Positions 1 to 7,347 are shown, counted from the stretch's first letter. The stretch: 45,736 bases of DNA from Scytonema sp. UIC 10036 (GCF_009725235.1 NZ_WJFC01000100.1:1-45736), one strand, 5' to 3'. Numbers and translations: made by a program. Notes: generated by a model from the sequence alone, not told the origin.

Positions 1-75
1 CGAAAGGCGTAAGCCCGGTTCGGGGAGGGGCGGACAGAAAAGTGCTTATTGTAACTCGCTGGTCGCCTACTCTAC
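1..75 (+). mobile_element. 3' end of a group II intron nested in another intron's RT gene
   Basis: Bases 1-21 look like the 3' arm of a group II domain V (CGAAAGGCGTAAGCCCGG, ending GGTTCGG). Bases about 23-75 fold as a domain VI-like stem in which GAG and GGCG pair with CGCC and CTC, leaving a bulged A at 69 as the likely branch point, six bases before the proposed 3' end at 75. The same six-base spacing occurs in the second intron downstream. From base 76 the sequence continues as reverse-transcriptase coding sequence (FVIFHEDK), which in intact proteins directly follows the catalytic YADD. Upstream in that frame are stops at 10-12 and 52-54, so 1-75 is not RT coding. The rest of this intron lies outside the window. 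Domain assignment is by eye. Confidence 0.75.
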
Positions 76-1098
76 TTCGTAATTTTTCACGAAGATAAAA
101 CCGTTGTCCAAAGATGCCGAGAAATCATCTCGGAATGGTTAATTGGTATAGGACTTGAATTAAAACCTGAAAAAACCCGGTTAACTCACACATTCAATTC
201 TGAATTAAGTGAGGATGGCAAAGCAGGATTTGATTTCCTAGGTCATCATATTCAACAATATCCCGCCGGGAAATACCGAAGCAATAAAACTGCCGAAGGT
301 ATGATACTAGGATTTAATACACTCATCACCCCATCCGCGAAGGCGAGTAAGGCTCATCAAGAGGAAATCGGAAGAATCATCACAAAACACGGGTCTACGC
401 CGCAATCAGCACTAATCAAAGACCTTAACCCTGTAATAAGGGGATGGACTTCTTACTATCGAAACTCCGACGCTAAAACCGTTGGAGAATTATCAAAACA
501 AGATTACCTCACATACCTGAAACTTCGACGATGGGCAAAACGCCGTTGTGGAAATACCAATGATGGTCACATCAAGTACTGGACTTCCATAGACGACGAT
601 AACTGGGTATTCGCAACAAGAATTGGGGAAGCGAACCCCCTGAGGTTACTTAAACATAGTGAGATGAGTTGCAGTAGCACTGACTATGTGAAAGTTAAAG
701 GCGATAAAAGCCCCTACGATGGCGACACAGTTTACTGGAGTTCAAGACTAGGGACACAGCCTGAAATGCCTAATCGTAAGGCTAAGTTGCTTAAACAACA
801 AAAGGGTAAATGTCCCTGGTGTGGATTAAGCTTCCAAAACTGGGATGTCATTGAAGAAGACCACAAAATCCCCAAAGCTCTGGGCGGTAAGGATGAATAC
901 AAAAACCTTCAATTATTACATCGACATTGCCATGACGAAAAAACCGCACTTGACCTGAAAGAAATTAAGAAGAAAAATCATTTAAAATTCCTGAAGAAAT
1001 TATCTCAATTTTGGGAGAGATTTGAATGGGATTGGATAAATGATATTCCAAATTTCATAAGGCAAAAGGTTAGGAAGTCCGACGTGACAAATGGATAA
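76..1098 (+). CDS. ltrA: Group II intron reverse transcriptase/maturase with HNH domain, 3' exon only
   Basis: This is the intron-encoded protein that splices the intron RNA and drives its mobility by target-primed reverse transcription. The visible part starts right after the YADD position with FVIFHEDK. It continues through the last RT blocks (KPEKTRLTHTF, FDFLGHHIQ) and the maturase/thumb region X (LNPVIRGWTSYYR). It ends in an HNH nuclease domain: CPWCG, then EEDHKIPKALGG, then HRHCHDEKTALD, giving the Cys/His pattern expected for the En domain. The first ATG in frame is at 301, but homologous coding clearly starts earlier, so 301 is not a true start. The gene is interrupted by another group II intron whose 3' end is at 75. 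Whether the full protein is made depends on splicing of that inner intron. Confidence 0.85.
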   Translation, partial: FVIFHEDKTVVQRCREIISEWLIGIGLELKPEKTRLTHTFNSELSEDGKAGFDFLGHHIQQYPAGKYRSNKTAEGMILGFNTLITPSAKASKAHQEEIGRIITKHGSTPQSALIKDLNPVIRGWTSYYRNSDAKTVGELSKQDYLTYLKLRRWAKRRCGNTNDGHIKYWTSIDDDNWVFATRIGEANPLRLLKHSEMSCSSTDYVKVKGDKSPYDGDTVYWSSRLGTQPEMPNRKAKLLKQQKGKCPWCGLSFQNWDVIEEDHKIPKALGGKDEYKNLQLLHRHCHDEKTALDLKEIKKKNHLKFLKKLSQFWERFEWDWINDIPNFIRQKVRKSDVTNG

Positions 1099-1108
1099 CA
1101 TACTGAGT

Positions 1109-1183
1109 AGCCGTGTGCCGTGAAAATGGCAAGCACGGTTTCGGATGGGAGGGGTGCTACAGTAATGTACACCTCGACCCTAC
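1109..1183 (+). ncRNA. Group II intron domains V and VI
   Basis: Domain V is the catalytic hairpin 1109-1140. Domain VI is the stem 1146-1183, with GGGGTG pairing to CACCTC, an inner TAC/GTA stem, and an unpaired A at 1177 six bases from the intron end. The splice site after 1183 puts the host codon in phase 1. The assignment rests on the folding pattern and its position directly after the maturase stop. Confidence 0.75.
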
Positions 1184-2403
1184 CTCAGTCACAGTTGGCG
1201 CATTTGAAGGCGACAAAACCAAAGTACGCGTTACCAGATATTGCCAACAGTTTTGTCTTGGTTGGCAGCAAGGACGAGTCATCAGGCAACCAACTAGCGC
1301 AATTCGATTACATTGAAAATCCGGATAGCTTTGTGCTCTCTATTCGCACTCCCTACGCGTTAGAGGAAAGATTGGGCGGTGATTACATCCGGATTGATGG
1401 ATTGAATTTCAAGCATGGCTTCCACGAAATCGTTGAATCCATTTCAGAGCGATGTTATCAAGTAAAAACCAAAGATGGAACCGAAAAGTGGGCTATTGGT
1501 TACAACGCGGTCACGCTCCGATTCTACTGGCAAGATAATTGTTGGTACGTTGCTGCCACGACAGATATCAACCTACCAGAAATTACATCCGAATATCTAT
1601 CTGGCTATGTTGGCATTGACTTAAATGCGGACTCCATTGGATGGGCTGTGTGTGACACCCAAGGTAACTTGCTTGAATATGGCGACTACAAGTTGGATTT
1701 ACATTCTAAAACATCCAATCAAAGAGCAGCGATTTTTAGCGATGCAGCCACCTTTATCGCATTAAAAGCAAAACAATATAACTTTCCAGTTGCATCTGAG
1801 AAATTGGATTTTTCCGAAAAGAAGAAACAAATTAAAGAGAAAGGAAAAAAATCTGCCAGAATGCTTTCATCATTTGCTTATTCCCAATGGCACGAAGCTT
1901 TAGATAGTGCTTGCTCAAAATACGGGATTTATCATAAGAAAGTAAATCCTGCCTTTAGCAGTACGATCGCTATGCTCAAGTTCATGTCCATGTATGGCAT
2001 GAATTCTGCTTCTGCTGCTGCCTTCGTTATTGCACGTCATGGCAGAAGATTTTCAGAAAGACTTCCAAAACTTCATCACTTACTTCATTCCAAGTCCGCC
2101 TATCCTATTGGAAAGCACGTTTGGTCGCAGTGGAGTAGGGTCTCTAGGAGCGTCAAAGGCACTCCTAGGCACAAATATTTTACATCCCGCTTTAACAGAG
2201 CACGAAAGGTTACGCCTTTTTGTCAACTGACTTGCTTTGTAGGTCAGCATGGACAATTGGTCAATCCAATACAGTTGGAGCTTTTCGAGGTTGGTGCAAT
2301 CCCAACGGGGAATGATACAGTAACCGTTGCTGTATCTAGGTCTAGAAAACCTCGTAAACGTAGTCAATCTACGCATATGCAGATTTCTCTAGATTTTAAT
2401 TAG
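1184..2403 (+). CDS. tnpB: TnpB-related IS200/IS605 accessory protein, 3' exon
   Basis: This is a RuvC-like TnpB-family protein. In the family, TnpB is an RNA-guided nuclease that supports IS200/IS605 transposons. The visible part shows RuvC-I as YVGIDLNADSIGWAVCD and a RuvC-II-like glutamate in VASEKLDF. A basic stretch (KKKQIKEKGKKSARM) follows, then VNPAFSSTIAMLKFM and SASAAAFVIARHG. The usual CxxC zinc finger and the DxNAA form of RuvC-III are not visible: the aspartate position before AAA reads as serine. That is typical of the TnpB-related group rather than of canonical TnpB. The 5' exon is outside the window, upstream of the group II intron that splits the gene. The apparent ATG at 1120 lies inside intron domain V and is not a start. 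No clear right-end hairpin fits in the 9 bases before the next gene. Confidence 0.75.
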
Positions 2404-2412
2404 CGGTATTAT

Positions 2413-3141
2413 TCATATTAGTTTCTTTGCAATAAATGCCGTATGGTTTAGCGGTAAATTGTACTCACCATAATTTGGCATTGTTTGAACTTCAAAGCCC
2501 ACACGATTAAGTTTTTCTGTGACTTCTACAGTCTCATATAATTGCTGGCGGTGTACTTCATCATCCCGTCGGTAGTGTTCTCCTACCTTGCGAAATGTGA
2601 TAATCTGACGAGTTAATATTCTTTGCTCTCGATCTTCTTCTTTTTCAACCAGTACAATCCAATCTTTGCCTTCGGTAAAGTTTTTAGTTGTGGTTTCTTG
2701 TGTAACTTGTCCTGGTTCTGCAATATCAAAGATGAAGACACCTCCAGGCTTTAACGCATTATAGATGCGACTAAAAAGATGAACCAGCATTTTGCGATCG
2801 CTGTTTGCCTCGAACTGATAATTCAGGCATTCACCAATGGAAGTTACAGCATGACACGGTGGAATTTCAGTTTGAAATAGCGAACCAACTTGAAATTTTG
2901 CCTCCGGAACTCTTGTTCGTGCAATATCAATCATTGATTCAGAAATATCAACTCCAAAAACCTGATAATTAGCTTTTACAAACTCTTGTGCAGATAATCC
3001 GCTTCCGCAACCCAAGTCTACGATTAACCCTTCCTTAATGTTGTTTTGTTTTAAAATTTCTAATATTCCAGGAGCAGATTTTAGAGCATAATCACTGAAA
3101 CCAACATCGTGAATAAATGCAAGGTCTTCTTTGTACCACAT
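2413..3141 (-). CDS. Class I SAM-dependent methyltransferase
   Basis: A cytosolic methyltransferase of 242 residues, a normal length for a single Rossmann-fold enzyme. Motif I is VDLGCGSG at residues 41-48. The acidic residue that binds the SAM ribose is D65 in VFGVDIS, and the motif around LKPGGVFIFDIAEPG corresponds to strand 4-5 of the fold. The substrate cannot be read from the sequence. The gene is tail-to-tail with the tnpB-like gene (9-base gap) and 14 bases downstream of the phzF-like gene on the same strand, so the two probably share a transcript. The start MWYKED is the first ATG of the open frame. Confidence 0.85.
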   Translation of the reverse strand: MWYKEDLAFIHDVGFSDYALKSAPGILEILKQNNIKEGLIVDLGCGSGLSAQEFVKANYQVFGVDISESMIDIARTRVPEAKFQVGSLFQTEIPPCHAVTSIGECLNYQFEANSDRKMLVHLFSRIYNALKPGGVFIFDIAEPGQVTQETTTKNFTEGKDWIVLVEKEEDREQRILTRQIITFRKVGEHYRRDDEVHRQQLYETVEVTEKLNRVGFEVQTMPNYGEYNLPLNHTAFIAKKLI

Positions 3142-3155
3142 CTTACAAGAAATCC

Positions 3156-3953
3156 TTAAAATAGTAATTCACCGCGCAAAACCGTGACTGCTTGTCCAGC
3201 TAAATAAACGCGATCGCCTCCGTCATACCGAACCTTTAATATTCCACCACGACTCGATGCCTGATATGCCAAAAACTCATTTTTTCCCAAGCGATCGCGC
3301 CAAAAAGGAGCAAGACAGCAATGGGCTGCACCAGTCACGGGGTCTTCATTAATTCCCAAACTAGGTGCAAAAAAGCGAGAAACAAAATCAAACTCTGAAT
3401 CTGAATTTGTTGAACTAGTCACAATAATATCAGCAGCAGGTAAAGTTTTCAGTAATTCAAAATTGGGCTGCATTTGTCTGACTAACTCTTCAGACTCTAC
3501 CTCTACTAAATAACCCAAAGAATTTTGCAAAACTGTTTTTAAAGGAACACCCAAAGCCTCTCCTAACGCTGAAGGAGCAGTGGTCTGTTCAGAATAATTT
3601 ACAGGAAAATCAAGTTCAATCCAACTGCCCAACTTCTTAGCAATCAATAGCCCACTTTTCGTATGAAAACGAGCAATTTCATCCGGTAATAAATGAGCCT
3701 CCGACCAAAGGACATGAGAACTTGCTAAAGTTGCATGACCGCACAATGGAACTTCTGTTGTAGGCGTAAACCAACGTAGATAAAAACCATCCTCTTGCCT
3801 AACCAAAAATGCCGTTTCAGATAAATTCATTTCCTGCGCCACTTTTTGCATCCACTCCTCAGACTGAGGTGCAGGTAAAACGCAGACAGCTGCTGGGTTA
3901 CCTGCAAAAGGTGTGTTAGTGAATGCATCAACTTGAGTAATTATCTGTCCCAT
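3156..3953 (-). CDS. PhzF family isomerase/epimerase-like protein
   Basis: A 265-residue protein of the PhzF/diaminopimelate-epimerase-fold family. It has the N-terminal signature VDAFTNTPFAGNPAAVC, a glutamate in NLSETAFL (E46) at the position of the PhzF catalytic acid, LCGHATLAS with H73, and EDPVTGAAH near the C-terminus. PhzF itself isomerises a dihydro-hydroxyanthranilate in phenazine synthesis. No phenazine genes are nearby, so a stand-alone PhzF-like enzyme of unknown substrate is the better call. It is upstream of, and probably co-transcribed with, the methyltransferase gene (14-base gap). Confidence 0.88.
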   Translation of the reverse strand: MGQIITQVDAFTNTPFAGNPAAVCVLPAPQSEEWMQKVAQEMNLSETAFLVRQEDGFYLRWFTPTTEVPLCGHATLASSHVLWSEAHLLPDEIARFHTKSGLLIAKKLGSWIELDFPVNYSEQTTAPSALGEALGVPLKTVLQNSLGYLVEVESEELVRQMQPNFELLKTLPAADIIVTSSTNSDSEFDFVSRFFAPSLGINEDPVTGAAHCCLAPFWRDRLGKNEFLAYQASSRGGILKVRYDGGDRVYLAGQAVTVLRGELLF

Positions 3954-4077
3954 AGTTTTGTCTAACAGCTATAATTTTACACTACGTTTGTAGTCGCGCT
4001 TTAGCGCATGTACCCTTACTTTAAAGTTGTATAAAAATTTAACTTAGTCATTATAGCATTTGGTGACATCGACAGTC

Positions 4078-4105
4078 GTAGGGGCGCAAGGCATTGCGCC
4101 CCTAC
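4078..4105. repeat. Palindromic repeat (GTAGGGGCGCAA family)
   Basis: A near-perfect inverted repeat with arms GTAGGGGCGCAA and TTGCGCCCCTAC around a short centre. A second copy with one arm change is the core of the element at 26372-26470, so this is a dispersed palindrome family in this genome. Confidence 0.85.
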
Positions 4106-4469
4106 AAATGTTGTAAACCCTTTCATTTTCAGTCACACATACGTACAAATGTACTTAAATGTATCTGCTACAGGCTGCGGTTCCTTAAAAACCTCTATCT
4201 AACGGGGTAAGTAGTAAATGCTACTGTTGAATGAGAAAAAACCTTTAACCCTATTGCATACTGAAATCAGTAAACACAGGGTGCCAGTTCTTTATATACA
4301 GGGTGTACTTATCTTTCACTACAGGGTGTATTTCGCCTCAAGAAATAAAATATGTATACCTTGTCTTTCACATTGATACCTTTTGACTCATGCTGTGAAA
4401 CTTACACAGATTCATGAGTCAATTTTTATTATAGCAGGCTTGAAAATTAAGGTGTAGCAATAAATTACA

Positions 4470-4498
4470 GTGACCAGTGACCAGTAACCAGTGACCAG
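4470..4498. repeat. Heptameric short tandem repeat (TGACCAG)
   Basis: Tandem TGACCAG units with one TAACCAG variant. Such heptamer repeats are characteristic of heterocystous cyanobacterial genomes. A related TGACAAA tract lies at 36352-36392. Confidence 0.85.
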
Positions 4499-4501
4499 AT
4501 T

Positions 4502-4556
4502 GTAGGTTGGGCAATGCCAACCACATAAGGCTTTTGTGCCGCTTAGCCCAACCTAC
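4502..4556. repeat. Palindrome with GTAGGTTGGGC ends
   Basis: Arms GTAGGTTGGGC and GCCCAACCTAC enclose about 33 bases. The end sequence is shared with the GTAGGTTGGGTTGAGGAACG repeats at 8145, 8938 and 39572, suggesting one family of small non-autonomous elements. Confidence 0.8.
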
Positions 4557-4714
4557 GGGTGTTTCACACATTAAAGAGGATTGCTGTATTGTGAGTTATA
4601 ATAATCAGTTAATGTAGTTCTTCACAAGTCCAAAGCAGTAAATTTTTAAGACTGAAATTGAGTCAAGGAGTCAGTTCATTTATTAACAGTGCATAAGGTT
4701 GGTTAGCAAGAGGG

Positions 4715-5509
4715 ATGGAAAAACAAATCGTGCAAAATCCATTTCCGGGAATGAATCCATATCTGGAACAGCCAGAGTTGTGGCATCAAGTCCACAACAG
4801 ATTGATTGTGGCAGTTGCAGATGAAATTACCCCTCAAATTGCTCCAAAATACCGAGTTGCAATTGAAGAGCGGGTTTACACCAGCATTGCAGACTCTTTA
4901 CTTGTTGGAATTGCTGATGTGGCTGTCTCTTATAAGGGGATAACCGCTCCTGAGACAACACGCATGACTACCAAATTAGCCGAACCGGTCAAAATAAAAG
5001 TTCCAATACCAGAACAAGTAACGGAACGATTCTTAGAGGTCAAATTGACCCAAACAGGTGAGGTTGTCTCTATCATAGAAATTCTCTCACCTAAAAATAA
5101 ACGTTCTAAGGAAGGTCGAGAGGCTTATGAAAGCAAACGGCAGAAAATCCTAAGTTCAGCAACTAGCTTAGTAGAAATTGACCTACTGCGAGGAGGCGAG
5201 CCTATGCCAATTTTGGGAAATCCAGGAATAGGCTACCGTATTTTGGTAAGTCGCGGGTATAGTAGACCTGATGCAGACCTTTACGTATTTGGACTGAGAG
5301 ACTCTATCCCTACATTTCCAGTCCCCTTACGCGAGAAAGATCCTGAGCCAGTGGTGAACTTGCAGAGATTGCTTAACGAGATATACGAACGAGCAAGATT
5401 CGATTTAGCGATCGATTATTCTCAACAAGTCAAACCTCCACTTTCAACAGAAGACGCTGTTTGGGTTTCAGAAATTTTAGAACAGGTTTTTAAACACACT
5501 CAGCAATAA
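4715..5509 (+). CDS. DUF4058 family protein
   Basis: A 264-residue cytosolic protein of the DUF4058 family, common in multiple copies in filamentous cyanobacteria and of unknown function. The diagnostic N-terminus NPFPGMNPYLEQPELWHQVH is present, followed by the IAPKYRVAIEERVY block and the central IIEILSPKNKR motif. The latter resembles a PD-(D/E)XK-like E-x-K arrangement, as in Uma2-type proteins; that resemblance is inference. A moderately purine-rich region (GCAAGAGGG) precedes the ATG. The 3' end overlaps the end of the convergent DUF1772 gene by 33 bases. Confidence 0.85.
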   Translation: MEKQIVQNPFPGMNPYLEQPELWHQVHNRLIVAVADEITPQIAPKYRVAIEERVYTSIADSLLVGIADVAVSYKGITAPETTRMTTKLAEPVKIKVPIPEQVTERFLEVKLTQTGEVVSIIEILSPKNKRSKEGREAYESKRQKILSSATSLVEIDLLRGGEPMPILGNPGIGYRILVSRGYSRPDADLYVFGLRDSIPTFPVPLREKDPEPVVNLQRLLNEIYERARFDLAIDYSQQVKPPLSTEDAVWVSEILEQVFKHTQQ

Positions 5510-5869
5510 TGCTGCCCCAAACGCTGCTATTGTCCGAACATGGTTCCAGCGCGTCCAGTCAGTCAGATATCTAGCCCATAGATTTGCACCCTCAGTGCTA
5601 TCTGGTTTGGCGATCGCCAAGGCATTATTCAGTGGCACGTTGAAGGCGATCGTCACCACAACAGTGCCCACAAGATAGAGCAGGCTACCAAGCAGCAAGT
5701 AAACAGCACCGGGTTGATGCCACTTTGACAGCGAAGCGATCGCCAGAAACAGGCAAGCCAAAGCCGTTCCAAAGAGCGCCACCATAAACAACGGATTGAT
5801 TGCCGTGATATTAATCGATTGCATAGCGATAATGCCTTCCCTAGGCTGAAGTCGAGCAAGAGCGCTCAT
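5477..5869 (-). pseudogene. DUF1772 (anthrone oxygenase-like) membrane protein, 3' part of split gene
   Basis: This is the C-terminal 130 residues of a DUF1772 family membrane protein, starting MSALARLQPREG. Hydrophobic helices (FMVALFGTALACLFLAIA, VYLLLGSLLYLVGTVVVTIA) and the family motif around FNVPLNNAL with WTRWNHVRT are visible. The ATG at 5869 is in frame but is really an internal codon: the missing N-terminal 34 codons lie at 7242-7343. They are separated from this part by the IsrB element. Joining 7242 to 5869 gives an uninterrupted 164-residue frame, so the gene was intact before insertion. It is probably inactive unless the element is lost. Confidence 0.85.
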
Positions 5870-5887
5870 CAGAAAAATGGGTAGAAA

Positions 5888-5917
5888 CCCCGTCCTTTAG
5901 CGATAGCGGAGGACGGC
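5888..5917. repeat. Right-end hairpin of the IsrB element
   Basis: CCGTCCT and AGGACGG arms (7 bp) around a GC-rich loop, 18 bases from the right junction. Subterminal hairpins of this kind are what the TnpA transposases of the IS200/IS605 family recognise. Confidence 0.75.
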
Positions 5918-5929
5918 TTTACAAATCTT

Positions 5930-7027
5930 CTAGGCAACAATTAGTCCGTTTGAACGACGGATCAATTTGACTTTGCTAGAAGCTATCTGTCCAAGTCTTT
6001 TCCAACTTGCATCGCTGACAGATAATTGTTTTTCAGTGTCGCCACTGACAAAGCCAATCCCTTTTGGGGAGTTAACTAAGTCACCTTTGCGAACGCCGTG
6101 GCGAGTTGTAGACCCACCATATTTACGACGCACTCCACCCTTTGCTGGAACCATTAAATGTAACTGGCGACGGGAGTAGGGAGGGCGACGAATAACTTTG
6201 AATAGGGAATCTGTTACGACAACGTTACCAAACCATTTACCACCGTCAACTTTTGTGGTGTGGTACTGGCGATATTCGACAAAATGAGTAGCAGCTATAC
6301 TCACACCATCTACTGCATGAGTAGAAAACTCAGGTTTTGATTTGTTTGTTTTGTTCTTCTCTAATCCAAGATATTTTCTAGTATTAGATGTTTGGTATCC
6401 TTCAATTTTGACAACGGGAGCAAATTCCTTTAACTGATGGAGCATCCACTTTTGACCAACCATTACAGGTGAAAATCCTTTCCCGGATTTTGCTTTTTTG
6501 CGACCAGAAGTTAGATCCACATCTGCTCTAACATATTCGTACCTGATTTCTGATACTGGGTAAATTTTACAGAGTTCAGAAACTACTCTCAGTTCGAGTT
6601 GTCGGTTAGCACGAATTGATGGTGCAAGTTTATTTTGACGGCGATTGTCAAATCTTTTTTGACGATGAGCGCGTTTTGAAAATTCAACTTTGCGGTTGAT
6701 TCTTCTTCCTCTACGACCACGCCGCATCAATCGTCTTGCGTCCATACGGTCACGTACTGCTTGAAACGGCAGAATTAAGTGAGCCGTGTAAAGTGTGAAC
6801 TTAGCAGACTGAACACCAATGCCAGAAAACTTTTTACCAGGGTCAATCCCAATAACGATGTCTTGGGTATTGCGTCCAGATGGTTCTACTAATAATTGAA
6901 CGTAGAATTGTCCAGCATCCGACCAACGTTTTACAGCTTTACCTTTTTCTATCCACTTCCTTGCGCGAGCGCAAGTTGTGGGCATTAATGGTTTTTGTTC
7001 TTTATCTACTACAGGTATTCTCAGCAT
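5930..7027 (-). CDS. isrB: IsrB, RuvC-only RNA-guided nickase-like protein
   Basis: A 365-residue relative of IscB and Cas9 that lacks the HNH domain. In order: an N-terminal PLMP domain (PLMP at residues 13-16), RuvC-I GIDPGKKFSGIGV with D62, an arginine-rich bridge helix at about 96-131 (RRLMRRGRRGRRINRK), RuvC-II with E164 in EIRYEYVRADVD, and RuvC-III with H237 and D240 in STHAVDGVSIA. Between RuvC-II and RuvC-III only about 70 residues occur and no HNH motif, which separates IsrB from IscB. The C-terminal 110 residues are basic and match the target-interacting region position. Characterised IsrB proteins nick DNA with a long omega-RNA. The leader 7028-7241 is a fitting RNA. All four catalytic residues are present, so it is plausibly active. 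No strong ribosome site precedes the ATG. Confidence 0.9.
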   Translation of the reverse strand: MLRIPVVDKEQKPLMPTTCARARKWIEKGKAVKRWSDAGQFYVQLLVEPSGRNTQDIVIGIDPGKKFSGIGVQSAKFTLYTAHLILPFQAVRDRMDARRLMRRGRRGRRINRKVEFSKRAHRQKRFDNRRQNKLAPSIRANRQLELRVVSELCKIYPVSEIRYEYVRADVDLTSGRKKAKSGKGFSPVMVGQKWMLHQLKEFAPVVKIEGYQTSNTRKYLGLEKNKTNKSKPEFSTHAVDGVSIAATHFVEYRQYHTTKVDGGKWFGNVVVTDSLFKVIRRPPYSRRQLHLMVPAKGGVRRKYGGSTTRHGVRKGDLVNSPKGIGFVSGDTEKQLSVSDASWKRLGQIASSKVKLIRRSNGLIVA

Positions 7028-7241
7028 TTTTGGTATAACCCAATTATTTGTTTAAGTCCCTTCCCGCAACACAGTTAAGATGGCTTGGCTTTACCCAACT
7101 TCTGAACCAATCAGAATTACAGAGGGCTAAACTAGGGAAGTATTTAGCCGTGTGTACCAAACTGTGTCTCAGCGCGGTATTCACTTCTTACGCCGCCTAA
7201 ATTGGTTTAAGCAATCCTCGTCCTTATAGGGCGAGGTTAGT
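7028..7241 (-). ncRNA. Probable HEARO/omega-RNA of the IsrB element
   Basis: The roughly 214 bases between the element's left end and isrB have no open frame but contain several stems. Read on the minus strand these include CCTCG/CGAGG at the left end, GGCTAAA with TTTAGCC in the middle, and a stretch GGTTCAGAAGTTGGGTAAA, followed by GCGGGAAGGGACTTAAAC before the ATG. HEARO RNAs are known to sit directly upstream of IscB/IsrB genes and to use sequence outside the element at their 5' end as the guide. Here the guide would be the DUF1772 coding sequence ending TTTGTGTTC. The call rests on position and hairpins, not on a covariance search. Confidence 0.75.
7216..7236. repeat. Left-end hairpin of the IsrB element
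   Basis: CCTCG and CGAGG arms around CCCTATAAGGA, starting five bases inside the left junction. It is likely both the transposase-binding hairpin and the first stem of the omega-RNA. Confidence 0.7.
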
Positions 7242-7343
7242 GAACACAAAGGTTGAGAAGGCAAAGAAGACTCCAGCCACCAACCCGCAGCCCAAGGCAG
7301 TGAGAAGTTGTAACGCAAACAGTAAGTGGTTAACAGTTGTCAT
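7242..7343 (-). pseudogene. DUF1772 membrane protein, 5' part of split gene
   Basis: The first 34 codons of the DUF1772 gene whose remainder is at 5477-5869. It starts at the ATG at 7343, chosen because AGGAGGT lies seven bases upstream on the minus strand (7348-7354). It encodes a first membrane helix (LLTALGCGLVAGVFFAFSTF). The frame runs across the element junction only for four extra codons before a stop. The length of 102 bases keeps the frame with the 3' part. Confidence 0.85.
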
Positions 7344-7347
7344 AGAA

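Larger units (their letters stand above)
76..1183 (+). mobile_element. 3' part of a group II intron (RT/maturase ORF plus domains V and VI)
   Basis: This segment holds the C-terminal part of an intron-encoded protein (76-1098). It is followed by domain V at 1109-1140 (AGCCGTGTGCC pairing with GGCAAGCACGGTT around a GTGAAAAT loop, with a two-base bulge) and domain VI at about 1146-1183 with a bulged A at 1177. The intron end is placed after 1183 (CCCTAC). The flanking reading frame belongs to a tnpB-like gene, so that gene appears to be the host. The 5' half of the intron and the 5' exon of the host are outside the window. Confidence 0.8.
3954..4714. other. Repeat-rich intergenic region
   Basis: No convincing gene in about 760 bases. 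It contains the palindrome at 4078-4105, a TGACCAG/TAACCAG heptamer tract near 4470-4498 and a second palindrome at 4502-4556. Three related stretches ending in 'acagggtg' lie near 4275-4330. Promoters for the two flanking genes, which diverge from here, should lie at its edges but no clear box was identified. Confidence 0.6.
5870..7241 (-). mobile_element. IsrB-encoding IS200/IS605-like element inserted in a DUF1772 gene
   Basis: About 1.37 kb lie between the two halves of the DUF1772 gene. The left end (7241 side, minus strand) begins CTAACCTCG with a hairpin at 7216-7236. The right end (5870 side) has a hairpin at 5888-5917. No target duplication is seen, as expected for IS200/IS605-like insertion. 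The only protein gene is isrB, with no TnpA transposase, so movement would need a transposase supplied in trans. The ends are uncertain by one base because an A is shared at both junctions. The host sequence just past the right end reads ATGA, which fits the NTGA target-adjacent motif reported for a characterised IsrB. Confidence 0.85.

Noticed and set aside
76..1098. Retron-type or CRISPR-associated reverse transcriptase
   Set aside because: The maturase X region, the HNH domain and the following domain V/VI RNA identify a group II intron protein.
1120..1183. ATG at 1120 as the start of the tnpB-like gene
   Set aside because: It lies in domain V of the group II intron; the open frame there is chance.
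5930..7027. IscB rather than IsrB
   Set aside because: There is no HNH insertion between RuvC-II (E164) and RuvC-III (H237), only about 70 residues.
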